The notes below the pieces were generated by a model, which did not search any database, had not been told where the DNA came from, and saw only the letters and a program-made list of their open reading frames with translations. Below are positions 33,964 through 43,484 of a stretch of 64,000 nt of DNA, piece by piece (the first letter of the stretch is position 1; each line of letters opens with the position of its first letter). Position numbers and translations under genes: made by a program. The stretch is from Dendrobium chrysotoxum (lineage: Eukaryota > Streptophyta > Magnoliopsida > Asparagales > Orchidaceae). Location: positions 46,804,758 through 46,868,757 of the forward strand of contig CM034306.1 in NCBI GenBank assembly GCA_019925795.1, written 5' to 3'.

Positions 33964-34269
33964 AGGCAAAATTAGCAAGTTAAAGTGCTTCAAAATAACC
34001 CAAATTCCCAAAGAGTAGAACCAACTCACAGACCTTATCTACATGTTGTAAAACCTTTATGGGGGGGCTAGTAGTGAAGATCATGAGGCCCATAATTGAA
34101 TAGGAAGAAGTCATGAAAATGGAGGCCAATTGCCCAGACTGTTAGATGGATCTGATCATGGAGTACTAGAAGATATGGGTGATAAATATAGAGGTTGGCA
34201 ACCATAATGATTTAAGATCAAGGTGCATAATTACATGACTATGGGAGGCAATTACTTAGAAGATCAGTA

Positions 34270-35340
34270 ATCTAGCTTAACTTGAAGTGTGATAGAGAAG
34301 ATGAGAAAGAGATGGCACTCAAGGAAGTAAATTCATGTGAGTATGGTAGTCATTCTGGAGGAAGGACACTTGCCCATAAAATTTTGAGGAAGGGCTACTA
34401 CTGGCTAGCCCTGATGAAAAATGTATAATAATTCTCAAGAAGGTGCCTCTACTGTTAGAAATTTTCACCTATATAACTTCAGCCTTCTCACAAGCTACAA
34501 CCCATCAACAGTCGATGGACATTTGCAGTTTGGTCATGGTTGACTAATTATTTAAGTGGATTAAAGCTAAGGAACACACCAAGATAACCTCCACTGATGT
34601 TAAAAACTTTATATAAATTGACATTATCTGCATGTATGGTGTACCACTCACTATAGTCATAGATAGTGGGCCATAGTTCATCAATAAAGGATTGACTTCT
34701 ACCAGTCACAAGAAATTCCTTGAAATTCACCTCAGTCCACCACCCACAAAAAAATAATAGTTCAAAGCAAACAAAAATCATAGATGAACCTTTTGAGTAG
34801 AAATGTAGAGGGAGAAAAGGGCAATTGGGTGGAAACACTTACTTCGATCTTGTGGATTTTAAGGATGACTCTCTCTCTTTAGCTACTTGGAAAATAACAT
34901 TCTAACTCTCCCAAGGAGTCGAGGCACTACTACTTTTCAAGCTCAAATTACATAGCCAATGAGTGGTCACTGGTAACAATCATGAAGAAAGAAAACTCGG
35001 TAATTGGGAGGTGACTAACCAAGAAGGTTTGGAAAGAGTTATTGATCTTTTGGAGGAACTCAAGACATAATCTACCCTTAGGTAGGAAGAATTGAAGAGA
35101 TGCATAGACAAGTGGTACAACTTGCACATTAAAAAAAAACCTCCAACCTGGCAACCTGGTTCTGAAGAAGGTAAATTCCACTACTTATCATTCTATACTT
35201 GGAAAATTGGTGGCCACATGGGAAGGTGCCTACACCATTAAAGGACATGTCGGCCCAAGATCTTACCAATTACAGATACACTCTAGAAAACTACCAAGGA
35301 CTTGGAGTGTTGGTGACCTAACAATTTTTTATTTATAGAG
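34270..35340 (+). pseudogene. Tat-type integrase
   Basis: Landmarks are SHSGGRTLAHKILRKGYYW near 34350-34405 (His of the zinc finger), RRCLYC-KFSPI, SRWTFAVW, a core segment TLSACMVYHSL near 34620 (normally CRFGIP), and IVGHSSSIKD in place of VTDNGPQF. The C-terminal region KIGGHMGRCL / KLVATWEGAYTIKGH comes near 35200-35250. Frames change repeatedly and the catalytic core is badly damaged. Position after aRH supports the call. Confidence 0.7.
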
Positions 35341-35400
35341 GAGTCCTTGAACTTATAGTTATTTATGAATTCCTATTAAATATGATGAAAAACCCCTTCT

Positions 35401-36618
35401 CTCCCATTTTATTTCCGATTAATATTTCAACTTGGGTGAGTTCTAATACAAGCAAGTTAATAAAATAAAAAAGTTGTAATTTTTTAATGTAAACACTCAA
35501 GGAACTCACCCTAGTATATAAGCAATGTTAAGGGAACTCGTGTAACCCGTAGACTATAATTAAAAGAACTCTCCCATATAACTTACTCTCCCTACACTCA
35601 GGGAACTTGTATAAGAAAGTTAAGCAATCAAGAACTCCCCAAGTAACACTTGCACTTGCTTCAAACCCTAGGTGAGCTCACAAGACTTGGAAAAAAATAC
35701 TCACTAGCCTCAAGCACCTGACTTTGTAGAAGTTGAATGTAACCAACTAAGATGAGGGCAAACTATAATGATGGTTTGAACACTATTTGGAGTACCCATA
35801 ATGACTTGAACTAAACTTGGTAAGTTTTTATGAATATATGACATTTCTTAATTATCTATGAATTTTAGAATTTTTATTAATTCTTATAATAGCTTGTAAG
35901 GATTTTAATGGGTTGAATTAGCAAGAATTTTGATAAGTGAAAATTTTGCCTCTGAATTGTTATGTCTCTATCTTGTTAGCACAACACCACCGACCTCTCT
36001 ATTTTCTTGACAATGTCTCTTAGGAGTGCTACGTCGCTAGATAGGGGCACCGTGGTGCCAAGCACTCAATTTGAGTATTTCAAATTTTTCTTTAGGAGTA
36101 GTGCTGCCTTGGAGAAATGAGCATTGTGGATCTAGGTCTACAAATATCAAGTTTCAATTCTAAAAGTTCATTTGTTTAATTTGATTACTCGTTAAGAAAG
36201 AGAGGGAGAGGAAATTTAGAGAAAGAAAGATTTACATGTCATAGAGCCAATTTCAACTATCAAGCCAATTGAGAAAGTTATTCATCTCAAAGTAGATTAT
36301 CCATACCCTCTTTCAAATTTTAATTTCATTATTTGTGTTTATATTTTGGTATTTAATTTGGTTGGATTTTATACGAACATAAATTATAGAGATTTAAAAT
36401 CCTTTAAGAAATAAATTTTTAGAGATATATAGAGGAGAAAGAGAGAGAGAGAGAGAGCGATATGTAGAGAGAGAGGGAGTGATAGATAGAGTGAGTGTGT
36501 GAGAGGGAGAGAGACAGAGAGAGTGATAAAGAGAGATGAAGAGAGAGAGAGAGAGAAAGCATGAGAGAGAGAGAGAGAAAGAAAGAATGAGGGTGAGAAA
36601 GAGAAGGAGATAAAGAGA
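35401..36618 (+). other. Tat 3' flank, then LTR-like DNA ending in a (GA)n tract
   Basis: No gene is seen. Up to about 35690 the sequence may be the 3' part of the Tat element. From about 35900 short segments (GTGCTACGTCGCTAG, GCACCGTGGTGCC) resemble the body of chromovirus LTRs. A (GA)n-rich stretch (36425-36618) runs to the CACTA insertion and continues on the other side at 40035-40087, so both sides were once one tract. Confidence 0.5.
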
Positions 36619-37295
36619 CACTACAGGAAAACACATTGTTACCGGCGGACAAAATCCGTCGGTAATAATGAAAATCCGTCGGAAATATACGGTTTTCGGT
36701 GAATTTCCGACGAAAATCTGTCCGACGGTAATTCGCGCGTCGGAAATATATTACCGACGGATATAATCCATCGGTGATATTTTCAGTAGATTTTCCGGCG
36801 TATTTTCGACGAAAAAATAACAAAAAAACGACGTTATTATGTTATTAGTTTCCGACGTATGATCCGCCGGTATTACCGGCAGAAATATCCGTCGGTAATA
36901 CCGATGGATTATACGCCGCAACAAACCGACGTTACTATTACCGTCGGAAATTCCGTCGGACTAAGCGCCGGAAATTTCCAGCGCATAATCCGCCGGAAAG
37001 TTCGATATATCGTATTACCGGCACCATTTCCGGCGGATAATTCGCCGGAAACCTGTAGCATTGACAAAAAAAACCTTCTTCCCTCTAAAATTGGATTTCC
37101 ACAACTTGCAAATAAAACATATATAAAACAGATATACACAACGATGTCCACAACACAATAGACAATACACTATATAAACAATGTAACAATGTTCAAAACA
37201 CATACTCAACATATTCAAATATCCATAATTATATTACAAAATATGTCCAAAACACAAATATAAATGTCCACATTCATAAAATGAATAAAAAATAT

Positions 37296-37624
37296 CTAGT
37301 CTGAATCCGTTTCCTCTTCAGCTGCTGTACTCTTCCCACTGCTCATCTGCTCCCTCATCCTTTGCATTTCTTCTAACATTTGAGTTTGTTGGATTTGCAT
37401 CTGCAGCTGTATCTCCATCTGCTGCTGCATTTGCATCTGCCAATCAGCTTGGGCTTTTCGTACCTATTCTAGCTCAGCTGTAAGGGCAATTATCTACTGG
37501 GTATATAAAGACTCCTGGGTACTAGATGAAAAATTGCAGCCACTAGATGCCTACCCTTCATATGCATAAGCCTGCGAGCCTAACCCATACACTCTGCCGT
37601 GCTGCATTCCTCCTACCGCTTGCG
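37296..37624 (-). pseudogene. Gln/Met-rich C-terminus, perhaps of the second CACTA gene
   Basis: Directly after the tnp2 break the reading becomes Gln/Met rich (QMQMQQQMEIQLQMQIQQ) and ends in an acidic tail, EEETDSD, followed by TAG (37298-37296). Such coiled-coil ends occur in the second gene of plant CACTA elements (Ptta/En/Spm type). I infer an internal deletion that joined the two genes. A host fragment cannot be excluded. Confidence 0.5.
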
Positions 37625-38681
37625 ACCAACATGAGTAAGGTGAAGTAGACTGGCTAAATAGAGTGAAACCATCTGCACATAAACCTAATCTTACATTTCT
37701 TGATTCTGAGGCGAAGGTGGAATTTGTACGATCTAAGTGTTTTCAGGCATCTGCTTCTGACGGATGTGTAATAAAACCTTCTTGTGAGATATGTTCTTTA
37801 TGCCATCTCATATGTGCAGCAGATCTCATGGATGTATATAATCGTTACAGTCTAGGAATTATGGGTAAGTAAAATAACCTACTAACTGGCACTTCCTTCA
37901 GCTTTCTTTTCGTGATAGATTTTGATTTAAATCTTGGTGCGTTGCAATAACGGCATGCAATTTCTGATTGATCATCTTTATAGAATAACATGCATCAATT
38001 GACACAACAATCTATCTTTGTGTATGTCAAACCAAGCTTGGAAACTAGCTTCTTAGTCCGATATAAAACTGTAGGAATTATATTATCTGCCGGATTGGTT
38101 TCTTTGAGCAGCCCAATGAATTGATTAAAACATTCACGGGGGACATTATATTCTGCCTTGATGCTTAACATCTTAACAATAATGGATAACTCTGAGTGAG
38201 TAGTGCAACCCTTCCATATTGGTTGTTGAGAAGCATGCAGTAGATCATAAAAATTTTGAGCTTCTTTATTAGGTGACTCAGGATTAGCTTCTGTATAATG
38301 TTCAAATTGTGCTCCACTTGCATCATAAATTAAGTCCTCAAGATTATGTATGATATGCTCTTCCTCACCTATAGTAGCACTTGTCGATGGGCCACATCGA
38401 GAATCGAAATGTGGTTCATACTCACCATGAGAAGTCCAATACCAATATTCTGACATGAAGCCTCGACGATATAGATCAACAGTAACATCATCTGGGCTTA
38501 GGTAGACCTGATTTTTATGTTTAGAACATGGGCAACGAATCATTCCATCTTTGATGAAGCTGGGCAGTTGAAAAGCTGTCTGAATAAAAATATTCACCCC
38601 TTTGATGAACTCATCGGTTAATGTCTTTATTCCTTGCGCCAATCGATTATACATCCAACTTCTTTGAGTTCTGATATCCAT
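37625..38681 (-). pseudogene. CACTA transposase tnp2, N-terminal half, three stops
   Basis: The ATG at 38681 begins with RSWMYNRL and FIKGVNIFIQTAF, then IRCPCSKHKNQ and a GFM-YWYWTSHGE block: the transposase-associated domain. From residue about 120 the tnp2 part follows (YDLLHASQQPIWKGCTTHSEL, KLGLTYTKIDCC). A TGA at 37997-37995 replaces a Gly codon in the usual CCxNGC motif. The same frame continues with C-YCNAPRF, a TAA where LxRL is expected, MRWHKEH, a TGA in DAWKH, and NVRLGLCADGF. It ends abruptly after SPYSCW (about 37625), so the catalytic part is deleted. The protein would bind the subterminal repeats and cut the ends. Confidence 0.9.
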
Positions 38682-38744
38682 AATATAACCTATATATAAT
38701 ATGGATATATTAAATTTATTGAAGAAATATAGAAAGACGCTTAG

Positions 38745-39480
38745 CCTGCTTAGAAGACAATCATTTTAATTAAGTGACCAAACCACATACTCAACCACCT
38801 GAGCATCCTTATCTCTACAACACTTAACCTAATATTATGCTTCTCTTCTAATGGCCAATATTCTACACCATAAAGCATTGTAAATCCAACCACCATCTTA
38901 TAGAATTTCCCCTTAAGGGGCTGTTTGGTATGCGGATTTCGGTCGGATTTAGGCGAAATCCATCCAAACGGCCTAAAATGCAAATCCAATTCTCACGGCA
39001 AACGAAATCCTCTCGAGATGAAAAATTCCCCCGATTCACTCTAAATACCGGATTTCTGAAATTCCACTGACCATGGGAGTCCATCTCCCTGCTCTTAGAC
39101 ATTCCTACGAAAGTTACATTGTAAATCCGAATTTTCTAATGGCCAATATTCTACACCATTCTGTATGGGTTGGTTTGGTTGGCCAAATCCCTCTCCTTGC
39201 CCTAGACCCACTTAAGTAAACTCCCCAAACAGTTTTCAGGATTTAACCCCTTTAGGATTTGGTAAATATTTGGCAAATCCGGATTTAGAGAATTTACAAA
39301 ATCCTACTTAAATGAAGTCCTAGGTTCTACCAAATAGCCCCTAAGCTTGAGGGGGACTTTTCTATCACACAACAAGCCCAATGCATTCCTCCACTTCAAC
39401 AATCCAATTTGAATTCTACTAATAATATCACACAAGGGTACAATCTAGTAAGAACATCCATGACTAAAGAAAAGAGAGTG
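38745..39480 (-). pseudogene. RTE-like LINE remnant, split by a MITE
   Basis: The right part in the sense of the LINE (38925-38745) reads GFTMLYGVEYWPLEEKHNIRLS, MLRW and WFGHLIKM, the C-terminal region of RTE-type ORFs. The other part (39342-39480) matches 10284-10375 and 10632-10690 of the RTE remnant at 9840-10860 in nucleotide sequence. The two parts are separated by the MITE at 38917-39341. The remnant lies within the CACTA element. Confidence 0.8.
38917..39341. mobile_element. Tourist-like MITE (PIF/Harbinger type), 425 bp
   Basis: The left end GGGGCTGTTTGGTA and right end TACCAAATAGCCCC are inverted repeats with one mismatch. The target duplication TAA (38914-38916 and 39342-39344) is the 3-bp type of PIF/Harbinger elements. 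The related RTE remnant at 10286-10296 reads CTTAAGTTTGA without the insertion, which gives an empty site inside the same window. No transposase is present. The interior repeats AAATCC- and GGATTT-like words. Confidence 0.93.
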
Positions 39481-40034
39481 TTACCTCCACACCAAGGAAC
39501 GTCGTCGAAGGAGCGAAACCTAGTGGCGAAGGAACGTCGTCGGAGTGTCGTCGGAGTGTCACCAGAGAAGGAGAGTCCGCCGGTCCACCAGCGTCGAAGG
39601 AACGGAATTACGTCATCGGAGCGGAATACGTCGTTGGAGCGGAATCAAACACAAAAGCCGAACGAGACGAGAATGAGGAACCAGGTGTGGGATGGCACGA
39701 AATAGGGCCTTTACCAGTGGATTTTTCAGTAGATACTCCGTCGGAACTATTACCGGCGGAACATCCGCCAGTTATAGTTCGTCGAGTTTAAGTAAGCCGA
39801 CGAAAAATACGCCGGTACGACCGCCGGTAATTTTCGGCGGATATTGCGTCGGAAAATGAAACTTTTCCAGCACAATTGCATCATATTATCCGCCGGTAAG
39901 GAAGCGACCGATACTCCGCCAGAAATTTCGTCGCACAATTACCGGCGACAAATCCGCCGGTAATTGCGTCGCTAGTTTCCGGCGGATACCATCCGTCGAA
40001 AATTCCGACGGTAACAGACAGTTTTCCTGTAGTG

Positions 40035-41310
40035 AGAGGGGGTGATAGGGAGAGGAAGTGAGTGAGAGAGAGACTGATTGAGAGAGGTAAGGTGAGATAA
40101 TCTTTTCATCATGTAAGTTTTAGTATGTGAAAGAATAGAACATTGTGTTTTTATTGATAGAAAAATGTAAATTTTCATCAAGTATTCTAACTTGTATGAT
40201 ATGTTAAGTATTCTAGTGAGTATATTGACATTCATAGAAACTAATATAGATAATAAATGCTTTAAAATGTTGTGAATATTGCCCATGAATGATTTGTTTA
40301 TTTGCTACTATTGAATGTGTATAGAAGTTTATCATGTGAATACTAATATTTCTGTTATACATATAAAATTTCATACATCTCTATATTATATTGAATATTG
40401 TTCAGATATGTTGAAAGTGTTGATGTTTAAATTTTTGGATCATGTTAATTCAGTGTTATGTGATTGAAAATGTGTGAAAGTAGAGAGAAAGGAGAAAATG
40501 TAAGTTGCGGATGTTCATGCTATATGTGTAATATAAGTGTAGTTATGAGGGCCTATGTATATGAGTCCTCCATCTATGTGTGTGATATGCCTGAATATAT
40601 GTTGAACAAGTGAAGTATAAATGAAAGTGAAATTATAAGGAGCTTACATAAAAATATGATCAAGTGGATGTATAAGTCGAAGTAGAGGTATAATGAGGCA
40701 TCGAAAAATGTAAAAGATGAGATGTGTTCTAAAATGCTATATTGAATGTTAATTTATATTATATGTTTCATTTTAGGTATCATGTTCAACTAAATGATCA
40801 TGTTATAATCTCTACTATATTTCTACTATTATTTAATATGTAACTATAGTTGACACTAGTTCTTACTAATGTAATTATGTTGTGATACAACATGATACAA
40901 ACAACCATGTTGAACTTTTATTAGAAAGTATAATTTATTATTAATGCAATGCTAAACTGTTATATAAATTATTTAATATTGATATTGATTTCCTTAGTAG
41001 TTTTAAGTAGCCTAATGAGCAAATATCATTCACCCCTAATTTAAACCACATATTTCAGGAAAAGGTAAAGCTCCAATTGAGTAAGACAATATGGGTACTG
41101 AGTTAACATGAGATATTAGGTATGTTGCTTTTGTAGTTTTATTTTTGACAGTCTTGTAAATTTTTTTTGGTGGAAAAAAATTGACATGAATATTGTATAT
41201 TCTCTTTTGATGATGTAGTTCAGAGATGTTCATAAAAGAAATTTTCAATTCTATTTATTGCGTATTTCATGATATATAAAAAAGCTTTGTGTTATAATTA
41301 TTGAATATTC
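40035..41310 (+). other. LTR-like DNA, continuation of the stretch before the CACTA element
   Basis: The (GA)n tract ends near 40087. The rest is AT-rich without a gene. The block CCTAATGAGCAAATATCA with TTTCAGGAAAAGGTAAAG (41011-41070) resembles 20428-20480, and AGCTTTGTGT (41283) resembles 20707. I infer a decayed chromovirus LTR on the plus strand. Confidence 0.35.
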
Positions 41311-42420
41311 ACACCCGAAGAATCCCTCCTTTCACCTCCTTGTTGTGTCCTCCATTCACCTCCTCGGCCCGATGGAGTCAGCAAGTCTTCCTTTCACCAC
41401 CTCAGTCTGGTAGATTCATCGAGTCTTCCTTTCACTTTCTCGGTATGGCGGAGTCGTCGTACCACAAGCCTCATCACTTTGCAAGCCTTTGACAAAGGCT
41501 TTCCTTCATAGAGCTCCTCTCAAGAGACACAGCAAAACAACCGGAGGATCTCAGGTGCAGGTAAACCAGAGCAACCATGTGAAAACCCCTCTCACACTCC
41601 CTTGAATCCCTCAAGGCTCTTCTCACTCTCACACAACCTTACCCGTTCTCTCTCGCTTGCTCAATGCTCTTTCTCCAAGCTCTCTTATAAAAGAAACAAA
41701 ATCCTTGATTGCCAAAAGACTCTTCTCTCAAATTATAAAAGAGTTTATAAAAAAGGCTTTAAATACCCTAATTTTCAATTTGATTATCCACCTTTGATCA
41801 TATAGTATGATACTCATATCGTACAGTACAATTAGTTCATTCTCTTTTATATGATCCAAGATCTTCTAGTAGCATTAGCTCAATCAAATAGTATTTCATA
41901 TAGGACGAACCTTGGGATAATTAATTATCATCCAGAAGGTCGCTCTACCGATCGTCCAATACGATTAATATCGTACTGTATGATCATCAGTCATAATTAA
42001 TCTTGATTCGATTGTTTAGTCATAGGGATTAAATTAGGCAAGATATTTAAACTTCGTGCAATACGATTAGAACAACATTCAAATTTTGAATTATTACCTA
42101 ATTTAAAAGATGGCGGAGATACTAAACATAGTTGATCGTCCTGTATGATGTTGTGGTCGTTCAATACGATTAGTTCTAGCCCATTACAAATACATCTTAT
42201 TTAATTAAACATTTTAATTAATTTTTGATTGCACTGATCGTGAGTAATATCAAGATTGTCCAGTACGATCTTAAAATTTTTTTTTTAAATATTTAATTAC
42301 ACTCTCCCTTATGTGTATATGCATGGTTGCGATCGAAGCCAACATACACCTATTACAAATATAGACTCAAGAAGATAAAATATAGTCTTTCGAACAATGA
42401 CTAAAATGACACAATATTTT
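41311..42420 (-). mobile_element. Diverged LTR fragment related to the SIRE-like LTR
   Basis: It has the same order of parts as 3672-5390: CTCCTTTCACC-type units (41328-41450), a CTCTCTC region (41650), then scattered palindromes of the type ATCGTNCNGTACGAT (41800-42270), then a block with ATTACA, GACTCAA and AAGATAAAA (42350-42385) like 5175-5205. No internal coding region adjoins it, so it may be a solo LTR or a fragment. Confidence 0.6.
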
Positions 42421-43162
42421 CTTGAGCTCTGATTCTTTAATGGTGCTTTATGTATGATGAACGAGAAATGCTAGTAATGCATAGAAAAATATATACAATG
42501 TGTAAAAGTAGGGATAAATAAATAAATATTCAATAATATTTTTAATCATCAAAACACAAGGTCAGACTCCCGAATTGCAACAAAAATATTTGTTGAAAGA
42601 TTAAAAAAATATATTTTCTAAAATTGAAAAATAATAATATTTTTTTCTTATTTTTTTGTTTGAAAATTTTCCTTAAAGCCTCCTCACATTTCACTTATTT
42701 GTTTTCAAGTTAAGAAAAGTTTTAAAATACCAATTAAACCCCTCGATTTGCCATAGAACTTTCAAAATGAATGCCACTAACCCTAATTAGTGTGAAGGAT
42801 TGAATTTAACAACCAAAAGTTTTTAAAAAAAAACCAACAAAATCTTTTGATGTTCTTAGCCACAGTTGGATCAAGGATCATAGATCCAATTGCCTATGTT
42901 AGCCATGCTAAATCACACGCATTATATAGAGTGAGATTATCTCAGGCCATATGATTCCAAACAATATTGATTGACAGTCCCAAATGTGTTGCACACTTCA
43001 TTTTATTTCATTCCTTTTTCAGATTTATCTAGTGCATGGGAGCCAATGCTACATCACCATCTTCTCCAGACCAATCCAAATATGCCTTAATTTGAGTCAT
43101 CAATAATTTTTTTAAATAAATTAATTAGAATATTCTGATTAAATTTTAATCAAAATATATAA

Positions 43163-43220
<58 letters not shown>

Positions 43221-43352
43221 TATAGGTCATGTGTCTAACATTCACCAAATGATTCTCTTGTTCTCAATTTTCGGGAGACATAAAAACCTGTGGAGAACGC
43301 CATCAGTGCCAAACAAATGAACTTTTTGATCCTGTAGACTTTGCTCAACACA
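42421..43352. other. AT-rich sequence with a TA microsatellite, downstream of the HSP20-like gene
   Basis: No gene is seen. An (AT)n tract lies at 43169-43216. The stretch next to the gene (43352 leftwards) is presumably its 3' flank. Confidence 0.6.
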
Positions 43353-43484
43353 TCAAAAACGAAAGCACAGTTTGACCACTATTGATTCTTTCCTCTTCTC
43401 TCCAGATATCGTTGGTTTCTCCTTTGGTAATGTCGCTGCCTCTTCTTCTTTCCTATCCTCTGCAACATTCTTTGATTTTTCCAT

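Larger units (their letters stand above)
32320..34030 (+). pseudogene. Tat RNase H and additional RNase H, split by a CACTA insertion
   Basis: The first RNase H gives WPIYYMSKKFIGTE, RYPIMEKLV, YDHTFKCTPLK and LSEFKLPTP (about 32375-32610). The second, which is peculiar to Tat elements, gives EFKVTNNQAEYEALLTSL (about 32808-32862) and NGEYEVRNELLMKYLFRVEA (to about 32981). Its end appears after the insertion as KCFKITQIPKE with ADLL-like residues (about 33985-34030). Stops are present. The split is exactly at the CACTA target duplication. Confidence 0.78.
29206..35400 (+). mobile_element. Ty3/gypsy element of the Tat/Retand type, decayed, without identified LTRs
   Basis: Plus-strand order is gag, protease, RT, RNase H, a second RNase H (aRH) and integrase. 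The extra aRH before integrase is the hallmark of the Tat lineage. The left end is cut by the Tekay element at 29205, and no LTR pair was recognised. A CACTA element at 32982-33963 splits the aRH, and the frame reads across the site when it is ignored. Stops and shifts are frequent throughout. Confidence 0.82.
36619..40034 (-). mobile_element. CACTA (En/Spm) element, 3416 bp, with broken tnp2 and nested insertions
   Basis: The termini are CACTACAGGAAAAC (36619) and GTTTTCCTGTAGTG (to 40034), perfect inverted repeats of 14 bp. The target duplication is AGA (36616-36618 and 40035-40037). Subterminal TTNCCGNCGGA repeats fill 36640-37060 and 39710-40020. Coding remnants lie on the minus strand. 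A GC-rich 39480-39710 probably is the transcript leader. An RTE remnant (38745-39480) with a MITE inside lies between the leader and tnp2. The element cannot move by itself. Confidence 0.93.

Noticed and set aside
36394..36823. Open frames rich in Ser/Leu on the minus strand
   Set aside because: They arise from the (GA)n tract and the CACTA subterminal repeats, and are not genes.
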